Source of the DNA: Prochlorococcus sp. AG-347-M18 | Lineage (GTDB): Bacteria > Cyanobacteriota > Cyanobacteriia > PCC-6307 > Cyanobiaceae | DNA length: 40,323 nt | Reading direction: 5' to 3' | NCBI GenBank assembly: GCA_003281165.1 | Contig: QCCT01000010.1 | Location: forward strand, 1-40,323 | In this document: piece by piece, positions 16,930 to 24,215 of the stretch | Numbering within the stretch: position 1 is the first letter of the stretch | How the letters are laid out: each line of letters begins with the position of its first letter | Position numbers and translations under genes: made by a program | The notes under the pieces: model-generated | The model's database searches: none | The model's input: the letters and a program-made list of their open reading frames with translations, nothing else | What the model was told of the DNA's origin: nothing

Positions 16930-17286
16930 ATGGAAGATTCTGGTGAATTGATATTGGGAAAAATTATTAAGCTAACCCGATCAAGTGAAAAGAAATTTAA
17001 ACTTGGAAATTTTAAAGGAGCTTTAGACGACAAAATTAAAGCTAATGAGATATTGAAATCTAAATCTTTTGATGAAAAAATTATTGAAAAATATAGAGAA
17101 GAATTATCTAGTTTGTACTCTTCAAAATTCGATCTTATATTTGATCATAAGCTTAAAATTGATGCAATTAAGAGAAATGAAATAGTACAAATGTTGGAAC
17201 GTAAAAGTGAGGAAAAATTAAAAAATCATGATTACAGAGGAGCAATAAAAGCATTAAGAAGGGCAGAAAAATACATATCAAATTAA
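16930..17286 (+). CDS. Helical repeat-like protein, unknown function
   Basis: A 118-residue charged, helical protein. Two similar helical hairpins (KKFKLGNFKGALDDKIKANE near the start and EKLKNHDYRGAIKALRRAEK at the end) resemble TPR-type repeats, with the G-x-[FY]-x-G-A pattern. I chose the ATG at 16930; an upstream ATG at 16873 would add 19 residues, mostly Phe and other hydrophobic residues, which looks less likely. Confidence 0.55.
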   Translation: MEDSGELILGKIIKLTRSSEKKFKLGNFKGALDDKIKANEILKSKSFDEKIIEKYREELSSLYSSKFDLIFDHKLKIDAIKRNEIVQMLERKSEEKLKNHDYRGAIKALRRAEKYISN

Positions 17287-17371
17287 AAAAAACTACAAAA
17301 AATTTTAAGAAGTATTGCTTATTGTGTTTTTTTCAGCTTAGTTTAAATTTGAAATAATTAGGCAATAATTA

Positions 17372-17488
17372 ATGCAAAAACAAAATAATAAAAATCTAAA
17401 AAATTTTGAAAAAAAAGAATTAGATGTTTTAGATAGGTTTTTGAAGATTTTATGGAGAAAAGAGGTTGAATACAAAATAAATATTTGA
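17372..17488 (+). CDS. Putative very small charged protein
   Basis: A 38-residue ORF beginning MQKQNNKNLKNFEKKELDVL. It fits between neighbouring genes and is highly charged and helical, but nothing else supports it. Confidence 0.3.
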   Translation: MQKQNNKNLKNFEKKELDVLDRFLKILWRKEVEYKINI

Positions 17489-17515
17489 TAAAAGCATATT
17501 TGAAGGAGATATCTT

Positions 17516-17632
17516 ATGAAACTTCGAATAGGGTTCTTAATTATACTTTTTATTTTTCACTCATTATCTGTTTTTGGGGTTAAAAAAAGAATATTAAAAA
17601 ATAAATTTAGAAGGGCTCAAAAAGTAAATTAA
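17516..17632 (+). CDS. Putative very small membrane protein
   Basis: A 38-residue ORF with a hydrophobic N-terminal helix (GFLIILFIFHSLSVFGV) and a strongly basic tail (KKRILKNKFRRAQK). It is preceded by an unusually good ribosome binding site (GAAGGAGAT, 5-6 nt before the ATG), which supports translation. Only 16 bp separate it from the Nramp-related gene, so it may belong to the same transcript. Confidence 0.5.
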   Translation: MKLRIGFLIILFIFHSLSVFGVKKRILKNKFRRAQKVN

Positions 17633-17648
17633 ATCATTTGATTAAAAC

Positions 17649-18953
17649 ATGAATTTAACAAAAGGAATACAAAAAAGTTTAGGTCCAGGAATTGTCCTGG
17701 CTGGAGCGGCAATTGGGGGATCTCATTTATTATCATCCACTACTGCTGGCGCAAGGTTTGGATTTTCATTAGTTGGCCTAATCCTTCTTACTAATCTTTT
17801 GAAATATCCATTCTTGTTGGTTGGGACTAGATTTACGGCATCTACTGGTAAATCATTACTAGAAGGTTTTAAAGAGAGGAATTCTTTATATCTTCCTTTA
17901 TTTCTAATAGTTAGTCTAATTACAGGTACTTTCACAATAGCTGCTGTAAGTTTTGTCTCTGGTGTCCTTTTAACTAATATTCCATTTTTCTCAACTTTTC
18001 CAGCTATGGATTTGTCGATAGGAATCCTGATTGTTTCTGGAATGATATTAATTCTTGGTAAATATAAAGCCCTCGATAGAATTTCAAAATTTTTAGTATC
18101 TCTACTAACTTTATTAACATTATTTGCAGTTTTATCGCTTTTGTTCAAAGGGTCAATAAATGAGTCCTTAAATATGAGTTTTTTTGAACCAGAAATCAGC
18201 CCATGGAAGTTAACAAATTTAGCTTTTTTGATCCCTTTAATGGGATGGATGCCTTGCCCAGTAGAGTTATGTGTTTGGCCTTCTTTATGGATGTTTTCTC
18301 GAGCGAAAGATTCAAATTATAAGCCAAATATTAGTGAAGCAGAATTTGATTTTAATCTCGGTTACTTAATAACTGTTGTTACGGCTATTTTCTTCCTTAC
18401 CCTTGGCGCAATAACAATGTATGGTACTGGCGATGGAATGCTTTCCGGAAGTGGAGTCTCCTTCGCTCAAAAGTTAATACTCCTTTACACAAAATCCATC
18501 GGGAATTGGGCTAAATGGATCATAATACCTGCAGCATTTGCCGCAATGTTTAGTACTACAATTACTTGTCTAGATGCATATCCAAGAAGTATTTCTGCTA
18601 TTCAAGGTTTATTGAGAGGCACTGATTTTGGACACCTGGATTCCAAAGCAGAGCGCAATAGATTTCAGATTTGGATGATTGTACATATCTTTGCATCATT
18701 AATAGCTTTGCTGATTGCAAGGTCAGGAGGTATAGGAGTAAAAGATTTTGTATTTGCTGCAATGACTGGAAGTTTTCTAACCGCCCCTTTATTTGCTTGG
18801 ATGGCAATGGATACTATAAATAGCAAATTAGTACCATTTAAAAATAGATATGGATTTTTTCTAAAAACAATAAGTTGGATAGGATTAATTTTTTTAACAT
18901 TATTTAGTTTATTGTTTATTGCAAATTCATTTTTTGGGCTTGGGATTTATTAA
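17649..18953 (+). CDS. Nramp-related membrane transporter (COG1914)
   Basis: A 434-residue protein with about 11 membrane helices and the general Nramp layout: LGPGIVLAGAAIGGSHL in helix 1 and GWMPCPVELCVWPSLW in helix 6 (residues 199-212). Classical Nramp Mn/Fe transporters have DPGN in helix 1 and an MPH motif in helix 6. Here these positions read roughly GGSH (residues 23-26) and MPCP, so the metal ligands are not kept. It therefore belongs to a divergent branch whose substrate may not be Mn2+ or Fe2+. A small gene with a strong ribosome binding site precedes it directly. Confidence 0.82.
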   Translation: MNLTKGIQKSLGPGIVLAGAAIGGSHLLSSTTAGARFGFSLVGLILLTNLLKYPFLLVGTRFTASTGKSLLEGFKERNSLYLPLFLIVSLITGTFTIAAVSFVSGVLLTNIPFFSTFPAMDLSIGILIVSGMILILGKYKALDRISKFLVSLLTLLTLFAVLSLLFKGSINESLNMSFFEPEISPWKLTNLAFLIPLMGWMPCPVELCVWPSLWMFSRAKDSNYKPNISEAEFDFNLGYLITVVTAIFFLTLGAITMYGTGDGMLSGSGVSFAQKLILLYTKSIGNWAKWIIIPAAFAAMFSTTITCLDAYPRSISAIQGLLRGTDFGHLDSKAERNRFQIWMIVHIFASLIALLIARSGGIGVKDFVFAAMTGSFLTAPLFAWMAMDTINSKLVPFKNRYGFFLKTISWIGLIFLTLFSLLFIANSFFGLGIY

Positions 18954-19034
18954 TTTGAAAATAAAAAATAATTAAAGGGTTGATTTTTCTTCAGAATTCG
19001 TTTTTGTAGAAATGTATTATTTTTGGTATTTATT

Positions 19035-19148
19035 ATGGTTATGCCTCAATCTACTTTAGAGAGCTTATTATTTTTTTTGATACTATCTCTTGTTGCAACT
19101 TACATTGTTAATTTAAAGTATTCTTCAAAGTTAAAAATACAGAAGTAG
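19035..19148 (+). CDS. Putative small membrane protein
   Basis: A 37-residue ORF (second possible start two codons later, at 19041) with one membrane helix (LLFFLILSLVATYIVNL) and a short basic tail. It follows the Nramp-related gene on the same strand by 81 bp. No family is recognised. Confidence 0.4.
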   Translation: MVMPQSTLESLLFFLILSLVATYIVNLKYSSKLKIQK

Positions 19149-19177
19149 TTTTTTTATTTATCTTTTTTGAATTTGAT

Positions 19178-19375
19178 TTATTTCTTTGGATCACTCCAAG
19201 TTTCTTTGTATAACCAACTCAAAAAAGTAAGAGTAAGTATATTCCCAAATGCATAAGTAATTCCTAATAATGGGTCATAAATATTGGCAATAATCGTCGA
19301 CATTATAAAGATTATTAACCCTGAAACAACCAAATCCTGAATAGGCAAATGTTTAAAATCTACCGAATTTATCAT
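19178..19375 (-). CDS. Small membrane protein, unknown function
   Basis: A 65-residue protein with two membrane segments (DLVVSGLIIFIMSTIIANIY and YAFGNILTLTFLSWLY). It is transcribed against its neighbours. No family is recognised. Confidence 0.5.
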   Translation of the reverse strand: MINSVDFKHLPIQDLVVSGLIIFIMSTIIANIYDPLLGITYAFGNILTLTFLSWLYKETWSDPKK

Positions 19376-19454
19376 TTGATAATTGTTTTTAAAAGATTAA
19401 ATTAATTATAAAACAAACAAGCGACTTATTTATTTATAAGGCAATACCAAAGAT

Positions 19455-19685
19455 ATGAATAAATTTAGAATGGCAAAAATAATTATAGTTTTTTCATCAT
19501 TATCTTATTTGAGTATTTCTTTTTTAAGAAATTATAATTCTCCAGAAAATATAGAAAAAAGATGTATTCTTAAATTCGAAAAAGATTTTAAAAATAATTT
19601 GGAAACATCTCATGAAGAATGGAATCAAATTTTAGATTTAGCTGATAACAATTATTTAAAATGTATGGGAATTCCTCAGTATTAA
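19455..19685 (+). CDS. Small anchored protein, unknown function
   Basis: A 76-residue protein with an N-terminal signal anchor (AKIIIVFSSLSYLSISFL) and a charged soluble part with two Cys residues (EKRCILKF and YLKCMG). It ends 2 bp before the DUF2839 gene, so the two are probably co-transcribed. Confidence 0.55.
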   Translation: MNKFRMAKIIIVFSSLSYLSISFLRNYNSPENIEKRCILKFEKDFKNNLETSHEEWNQILDLADNNYLKCMGIPQY

Positions 19686-19687
19686 TT

Positions 19688-19903
19688 ATGGGTGAGGCAA
19701 AGAGAAGAAAAAATTTAGGTATTCCGCCTAGAGAAAAAGCTGAAGATATAAAGTTGCCTCAACTTGATAAAAAAGCCATACAACAAAAAGTAAGGTCTAC
19801 ATTGTATAAATATCCAATTATCCCTTTTCTTTTTTATGGAGCTGCAATATTGATCCTAATCGGAGGTTTATTTTATGTTTTCAAATCCTTCAATATAGCT
19901 TAA
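19688..19903 (+). CDS. DUF2839 family protein (copy 1)
   Basis: A 71-residue protein with the family start MGEAKRRKNLGIPPR and one membrane helix near the C-terminus (IIPFLFYGAAILILIGGLFYV). I chose the ATG of MGEAKRR at 19688 rather than an upstream ATG inside the previous gene. DUF2839 is found in cyanobacteria and plastids; function unknown. A second copy lies at 22105. Confidence 0.85.
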   Translation: MGEAKRRKNLGIPPREKAEDIKLPQLDKKAIQQKVRSTLYKYPIIPFLFYGAAILILIGGLFYVFKSFNIA

Positions 19904-20035
19904 TTAAAAGGATTATTAATTTTGATATTTATGATTTTTTGGCATCATCAATTCAAAAAACTTAAAGGATAATAAATGCGCAATCTTTATTGTGCAAAAA
20001 TAATCAAAGAAATAATATATGAGAATTATTTACAG

Positions 20036-20062
20036 TTGACACCATCATATGGTGTTGTAATT
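20036..20062 (+). promoter_or_regulatory. Probable promoter with a palindromic operator-like site
   Basis: TTGACA at 20036-20041 is followed after 16 bp by TAATTT, a plausible promoter for the small gene at 20085. Overlapping the -35 box and the spacer is a perfect 17-bp palindrome (ACACCAT-CAT-ATGGTGT, 20039-20055). A palindrome in this place usually marks a repressor or activator site; the regulator is not identifiable. Confidence 0.5.
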
Positions 20063-20084
20063 TTAGATTAAATTAAAACTATTT

Positions 20085-20219
20085 ATGAAGAAAATAAATA
20101 AAAAATATTATGAAATAATGCGTCAAGCTGATAATGCAGTTGGAAGAAAAGAAGTAGTTAGTTTATTAAAAAAAGCTGCAATAATTATGTCTAAATCTGA
20201 GGAAAACTTAGCTGCTTAA
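20085..20219 (+). CDS. Very small conserved protein, paralogue of the gene at 11001
   Basis: A 44-residue helical protein (MKKINKKYYEIMRQADNAVG, then RKEVVSLLKKAA). The same pattern occurs in the 45-residue protein at 11001, which argues that both are real genes. A promoter with a perfect palindrome lies directly upstream. Function unknown. Confidence 0.6.
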   Translation: MKKINKKYYEIMRQADNAVGRKEVVSLLKKAAIIMSKSEENLAA

Positions 20220-20228
20220 ATTAAAAAA

Positions 20229-20360
20229 CTATTTTATTAGGATAAATAAAACACCATAAAGAATGATTGATGAGGATGCAGCCATAATGATAAATGGTAA
20301 TATCATGCCTGAGTTTAACCATCTTAAAAGTCTAATTTTTTTGTTAATTACTCTTGGCAT
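20229..20360 (-). CDS. Small membrane protein, unknown function
   Basis: A 43-residue ORF. A basic N-terminus (MPRVINKKIRLLRWLN) is followed by one membrane helix (MILPFIIMAASSSIILYGVLFILI). The positive-inside pattern is normal for a single-pass protein. Convergent with the 20085 gene. Confidence 0.45.
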   Translation of the reverse strand: MPRVINKKIRLLRWLNSGMILPFIIMAASSSIILYGVLFILIK

Positions 20361-20584
20361 CTTTTCTGATTCCCTTAATTGAAACCTAACAAGTAAATAA
20401 ATGGTGTAAATGATTAATTAATCTTTTTAAATATCATTTTTTAGCTATTTTGGAATTAAATTTTCTAAAAAAATTATTTTAATTGCATCTGGATTTTTTA
20501 TATTAAGAGAAATTTTTAGGTAATTAATACCTTGTATTCTTCAAATTTCTTATGCAAGATTTAGAAACATTAGATTTCTAAATA

Positions 20585-20860
20585 ATGATTAAAAATTTAA
20601 AAGAGGGCACTGAAGAATTTAAAGATTATGATTCAGAACTGTTACTTAAGATTCTAAATAAGACATCACTGGAGAATGAAAAAGGCGATGATAAAGAACT
20701 ATTTGTAGATGAAAATTGGAAAATTAATTCAAAAAATATGAGTAATATTATTCATTCAGATAATTCAAATTTGAAAAGAATATTATCAGATATTTTCCCT
20801 AATAAAAAAATAGTGATTCAGGATAATAATAATGGGTCGCAAACAATTTTCTTATCCTAA
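20585..20860 (+). CDS. Small acidic protein, unknown function
   Basis: A 91-residue soluble, charged protein (GTEEFKDYDSELLLKILNKT). In the same frame 33 bp upstream an ATG (20552) opens a nine-codon stretch (MQDLETLDF) that ends in TAA, so the gene may once have had a longer N-terminus. No family is recognised. Confidence 0.5.
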   Translation: MIKNLKEGTEEFKDYDSELLLKILNKTSLENEKGDDKELFVDENWKINSKNMSNIIHSDNSNLKRILSDIFPNKKIVIQDNNNGSQTIFLS

Positions 20861-20969
20861 TTTAGGAAATATTAAAACCTTATATATACTATCTATTCAA
20901 TATTTAATTTTTTGATAAAAATTTAGTAAAAATTACTCTCGCAGAATTTTTTTTAAGATGTTATTGTTC

Positions 20970-21028
20970 ACTTACGTTCATCCAAGTTTATATCTCTGGA
21001 CGCATGAAATGAGAGTAGGGAACGGGAT
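20970..21028 (+). ncRNA. Glutamine riboswitch-like leader (glnA / Downstream-peptide motif)
   Basis: The sequence has the elements I know from the cyanobacterial glutamine aptamers: CGTTC-ATCC at 20975-20983, GGACG at 20998-21002, and GAGAGTAGGGAACG at 21011-21024. The outer stem pairs CGTTC with GAACG and the inner stem pairs TCC with GGA, leaving the purine-rich GTAGGG strand. It lies 22 nt before a 56-codon gene, which is how the Downstream-peptide class is usually found. The family binds L-glutamine and adjusts expression of a small downstream protein to nitrogen status. Confidence 0.75.
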
Positions 21029-21049
21029 TCTCATTAACTGCAAAAGACC

Positions 21050-21220
21050 ATGAATAACCTCTTACAAATAAGAGAAAAAATCAAAAGAGCCAATAGGCTT
21101 CATGAAGCCCAACTTTTGGCTACTAAAAGTGGAGAAGTTACTCCATACAGAAGATCCGTCTTTGAAGAAAGAATCAGGAAAACACAAAAAGAAATGAAAT
21201 TGAAAGACTCAAAAAATTAA
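21050..21220 (+). CDS. Small basic protein under a glutamine riboswitch
   Basis: A 56-residue, Lys/Arg-rich helical protein (MNNLLQIREKIKRANRLHEA, later YRRSVFEERIRKTQKEMK). The glutamine riboswitch-like leader ends 22 nt before its ATG, and a strong terminator follows 26 bp after its stop, so it forms its own transcription unit. In other cyanobacteria a small protein under such a leader inactivates glutamine synthetase (GifB/IF17). This protein is shorter and I cannot align it convincingly, so a similar role is only an inference. Confidence 0.75.
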   Translation: MNNLLQIREKIKRANRLHEAQLLATKSGEVTPYRRSVFEERIRKTQKEMKLKDSKN

Positions 21221-21245
21221 ATTCTTTTTTGAAACTGATCAATCA

Positions 21246-21273
21246 AGAGGGGGTTTTATCCCTCTCTTTTTTT
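21246..21273 (+). terminator. Rho-independent terminator
   Basis: The stem AGAGGG/CCCTCT with an eight-base loop is followed by C and seven T residues, just after the riboswitch-controlled gene. Confidence 0.85.
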
Positions 21274-21411
21274 ATTTTATAAAAACAACGTAATTATTAA
21301 TTTATTTTTTCGATTATCGATTATTAAAAACTACATAATTTTGATGCTTTTACTATTGATTTAAATTATATAAATGGCAAATTTAATTCAGCATTTAAGA
21401 GGTAAATAAAT

Positions 21412-21702
21412 ATGTTTAAAGAGAAAAATAAACAAATTAAAACCTCATCCAATAAATCAAATTTAGATCAAGTTTTATGGTTTATAGAAAATTATTTGCC
21501 CCAAAAGAAAGATCGAGGTGTTCAAAAAAAATTGTATATGGATAATCTAGAAGGAGAGACTATTAAGATATTTTCTAAATTAGCCTCTTCACGTTCTAAA
21601 ACATTATTGCCAACTACAAAAAATACGAAAATCTCTTTTACCTTTGGTAATTGGGCCTTGCCTTACCTGAAATTGCTTAAGAAAATAGGAATAGCTAAAT
21701 AA
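21412..21702 (+). CDS. Small basic protein, unknown function
   Basis: A 96-residue soluble, basic protein. Visible segments are NLDQVLWFIENYLPQKKDRG, a middle EGETIKIFSKLASSRSKTLL and a C-terminal FGNWALPYLKLLKKIGIAK. No family is recognised. The size and composition fit a real gene. Confidence 0.5.
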   Translation: MFKEKNKQIKTSSNKSNLDQVLWFIENYLPQKKDRGVQKKLYMDNLEGETIKIFSKLASSRSKTLLPTTKNTKISFTFGNWALPYLKLLKKIGIAK

Positions 21703-21777
21703 GAGAATTGTAATCGGCTAGAACTAGATTTATCCCGCAAATAAAAATAAAGATTAAAAAGTCTCAGAAAGTTCTTT

Positions 21778-21999
21778 TTGAAATTTAAGGAGGAATACTT
21801 ACTTTACATAAAAAATACAATTGCTAAGTTTAAAATAAGAGATCTCTTGATTATGTTTCTAAATTATCTGCCCAGTGAAATGGTTGAAGTTGTTGGTTTG
21901 ACAATGATTTTTTCATTTTTAGTTGGAACCATATTAATTTTGTTATTTACATCAGATCAGGCAAATACAAAGAATCTATATTTAAAGAAGGCTAAATAA
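21778..21999 (+). CDS. Small membrane protein, unknown function
   Basis: A 73-residue reading frame from TTG at 21778. One clear membrane helix (VEVVGLTMIFSFLVGTILILLF) is followed by a short polar tail. The start is uncertain: an internal ATG at 21853 gives 48 residues beginning MFLNYLPSEMVEVV, which is equally plausible. A purine-rich AAGGAGG at 21787 is not followed by a usable start codon. Confidence 0.4.
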   Translation: MKFKEEYLLYIKNTIAKFKIRDLLIMFLNYLPSEMVEVVGLTMIFSFLVGTILILLFTSDQANTKNLYLKKAK

Positions 22000-22104
22000 A
22001 TTTTAAATAATTTCTTTTTCTATAAAGGACCTCTTTTTTAATAAAATTTACTCGCAGGTGTAGAACATAATTTTTAATATTGATAGATAAACAAATTTAA
22101 GATT

Positions 22105-22305
22105 ATGGGCGAAGCTAAAAGAAGAGAAGAATTAGGATTACCACCTAGACAAAAAAAAATTGAATTAAATAAATCTGATAGATACTTTTCATGGCTTCCA
22201 ATTACTAAATCAAGAATTAAGAAATACCCTTACATGGGTGTTGCAACAATGGCACTCGGAGCGATAATTTTCTTAGTAAGTGGTGGCGCAAATAGTATTA
22301 ACTAA
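22105..22305 (+). CDS. DUF2839 family protein (copy 2)
   Basis: A 66-residue protein with the family start MGEAKRREELGLPPRQKK and one C-terminal membrane helix (YMGVATMALGAIIFLVSGG). It is a paralogue of the 19688 gene 2.4 kb upstream; the N-terminal 15 residues are almost the same while the rest differs. Function unknown. A terminator follows at 22322. Confidence 0.85.
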   Translation: MGEAKRREELGLPPRQKKIELNKSDRYFSWLPITKSRIKKYPYMGVATMALGAIIFLVSGGANSIN

Positions 22306-22321
22306 TTAGATTTTGGCTTCG

Positions 22322-22347
22322 CTTAGAATATATCTAAGATTTTTTTT
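22322..22347 (+). terminator. Rho-independent terminator
   Basis: The stem CTTAGA/TCTAAG with a five-base loop is followed by A and eight T residues, just after the DUF2839 gene. It overlaps the 3' end of the convergent PepSY-like gene. Confidence 0.65.
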
Positions 22348-22594
22348 GTAATAGTTTAACGCCAGATATTATTGAGATTATTGAAGCTATACCTAGAAAT
22401 ATCGAGTAAAAAGGTTGCAAATTAATAATGCCAAAATTACCTGTATGCCATTTTATTAACCAAAAAGCATCTATTCCTAGTGGCTGAAGAATACTATAAA
22501 TAGTCCCAGATACAATAGTAATTAGTAATGGTATTGCTGAAATTGTGGTTATTTTTCTGTGAATTTTTCTTTGATTTTTTTTTAATTTTTCCAT
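22334..22594 (-). CDS. PepSY-associated TM helix-like protein
   Basis: An 86-residue membrane protein starting MEKLKKNQRKIHRKITTISA. The pattern RKIHRKI...PLLITIVSGTIYSIL...WLIKWHTGNF resembles the PepSY-associated TM family, in which His residues near the helices may bind haem or metal. Last gene of the minus-strand metal-related operon; its start directly follows the stop of the DUF3721 gene. Confidence 0.65.
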   Translation of the reverse strand: MEKLKKNQRKIHRKITTISAIPLLITIVSGTIYSILQPLGIDAFWLIKWHTGNFGIINLQPFYSIFLGIASIISIISGVKLLQKKS

Positions 22595-22816
22595 CTATTT
22601 CCTCAAATAGATATGTAATTCTTTTTCGTTTTTGCATGGCATCCATTTATCTTGATTCTTATGTATTCCTTCACAACCAAGTTCTAAAGATCTATTTTCC
22701 GCGTCCTCTTCAGAAAGAAATGTACCCCTCATATGTGCATGCGAATAACTATTGAAATTTAGAGATAAGGAAAATAAAAAAATAAAAAATTTAAAATTTC
22801 TATAAAAAATATGCAT
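22595..22816 (-). CDS. DUF3721 family exported protein
   Basis: A 73-residue protein with a signal peptide (MHIFYRNFKFFIFLFSLSLN) and a short mature part with SEEDAENRSLELGCEGIHKN and DKWMPC, the core of DUF3721. The two Cys, the Met and several His residues suggest metal binding. It sits inside the operon with DUF411 and MauE-like genes. Confidence 0.78.
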   Translation of the reverse strand: MHIFYRNFKFFIFLFSLSLNFNSYSHAHMRGTFLSEEDAENRSLELGCEGIHKNQDKWMPCKNEKELHIYLRK

Positions 22817-22836
22817 TATTCAAATAAGAATTTTTA

Positions 22837-23355
22837 TTAAGGAGAGATTTTATCAAATATTTTTGTTTTGCCAGTTTTATTAAATGAAACTACTTTATAG
22901 TTCTCATAATCATGAGAGTGCGATTCGTGAGAATGCAATTCCATCCCAGGAGAGCCAAGTGGCATGCCAGGAACTGCTATCCCATTAATATTTGGTTTTT
23001 CTCTAAAAAGTTTGTTGATTGATTCAATGGGGACATGTCCTTCAATCGTGTAGTTAGCTATTTGAGCAGAGTGACATGATCTCAGATTATTGGGAATTTG
23101 ATATTGGTTTTTAATTACTGAAACATCTTCAACTATATTATCAACAACTTCTATTCCATTATCTCTTAAATGATTGATCCATTTTTTGCAGCAACCACAT
23201 GATGCTGATCTGTAAGAAACAACTTTTGGGATATCTATATTTTCTTGCGTTGCTGCACTAATCCTATGAACGTTAATTGTATTTGCAAAAAGCATTCCAG
23301 AAGAAATTAGATAATTTAAAAATCTGGTTTTAATAAATAAGTTATTAATTGCCAT
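22837..23355 (-). CDS. DUF411 (CopG-like) metal-binding protein
   Basis: A 172-residue exported protein with a thioredoxin-like DUF411 domain. After a hydrophobic N-terminal signal, YRSASCGCCKKWINHL gives the C-x-C-C metal site (Cys53, Cys55, Cys56). The family loop GIAVPGMPLGSPGMEL and a His-rich tail (HSHESHSHDY) follow. DUF411 includes the copper protein CopG of Gram-negative bacteria, which binds a Cu cluster through Cys and other residues. Here it is the centre of a seven-gene operon, which supports a role in copper or similar metal handling in the periplasm. Confidence 0.85.
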   Translation of the reverse strand: MAINNLFIKTRFLNYLISSGMLFANTINVHRISAATQENIDIPKVVSYRSASCGCCKKWINHLRDNGIEVVDNIVEDVSVIKNQYQIPNNLRSCHSAQIANYTIEGHVPIESINKLFREKPNINGIAVPGMPLGSPGMELHSHESHSHDYENYKVVSFNKTGKTKIFDKISP

Positions 23356-23416
23356 ACAAATTAAGACGATTAAATTTAATATTTAAATCAACAATAAATG
23401 AAAATTTATAAAAGTG

Positions 23417-23869
23417 CTATTTGATCAAAATCAAGACACTCATAATTGCCATTAAAAGATTTTCGATAAAACTAATAATTCCCAAAGGAGTTTTTGCATA
23501 TCCACCTATACATGCACAATTTAATTTCAATTTATCCAAATAAACGGCCTTAAAGACTGAAATCATTCCAGAAATTCCTAAAACTAGAGCAATAAAAATA
23601 ATTAGAGAAGGTGGAGAAGAATTAAGAAAACTTATTCCAATTAATAATTCGCAAAAAGGAAAAATATATATCCAGCCATCAAATTTAGAAGATATTAAAT
23701 CATATTTCTTAAAACTTGTTCCAAAAGCTTCAATATCCATAAGCTTGAGCATCGCTAAAAGACAAATTGATATCCCCATAAAAATTTGGAAACTTTTGAG
23801 CAATGAAATGGTTATCAGAAATGAAGTACCAAAGACTACAATTAAGGGGGTAAATGACTTAATCTTCAT
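23417..23869 (-). CDS. MauE/DoxX-like redox-associated membrane protein
   Basis: A 150-residue protein with four membrane helices. The C-terminal loop has LNCACIGGYAKTPLG, with Cys118 and Cys120, as in the MauE family that helps redox or metal chemistry at the membrane. It starts 2 bp after the stop of the 76-residue gene and precedes the DUF411 gene by 61 bp in the same direction. Confidence 0.78.
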   Translation of the reverse strand: MKIKSFTPLIVVFGTSFLITISLLKSFQIFMGISICLLAMLKLMDIEAFGTSFKKYDLISSKFDGWIYIFPFCELLIGISFLNSSPPSLIIFIALVLGISGMISVFKAVYLDKLKLNCACIGGYAKTPLGIISFIENLLMAIMSVLILIK

Positions 23870-23871
23870 TT

Positions 23872-24102
23872 TTAACTTTTAAGGACCGAATCACAAATAC
23901 TTGATGGATTTGCTTGTTTAACTATTTTTAGTCTTTTGATAAGTTTGTCTCGATCTATTTGATGTTTTAAATATTTAATACATAAATTTTTTTCCTTATA
24001 TACCTCTGCTATTGGAGAAATCTTTAAAGCAATAGCAAAAGTACCAATAACTAAAAGAATGTTTGTAGCTAGTCGAAAGTTTGGTCGAAAATTTGATCTC
24101 AT
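23872..24102 (-). CDS. Small anchored protein in the metal operon
   Basis: A 76-residue protein with a basic start and a membrane anchor (LATNILLVIGTFAIALKI), then a charged part with two Cys residues (KNLCIKYL and SSICDSVL). Its ATG overlaps the upstream stop by four bases (ATGA) and its stop lies 2 bp before the MauE-like gene. No family is recognised. Confidence 0.6.
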   Translation of the reverse strand: MRSNFRPNFRLATNILLVIGTFAIALKISPIAEVYKEKNLCIKYLKHQIDRDKLIKRLKIVKQANPSSICDSVLKS

Positions 24103-24215
24103 TCGTATTCTTTATTTCTATCAATAACTTCTCTTAAATATATATCTTTTAGCTCGTCATTGTATCCATTTTCTTTTGCAAATTTCTCTAATTCCTTCAC
24201 CTCTTTTTCTGTCAT
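24099..24215 (-). CDS. Very small protein in the metal operon
   Basis: A 38-residue acidic helical protein (MTEKEVKELEKFAKENGYND, then ELKDIYLREVIDRN). Its ATG overlaps the stop of the preceding gene (TAATG) and its own stop overlaps the next start (ATGA). This perfect chaining supports real translation. Function unknown. Confidence 0.6.
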   Translation of the reverse strand: MTEKEVKELEKFAKENGYNDELKDIYLREVIDRNKEYE

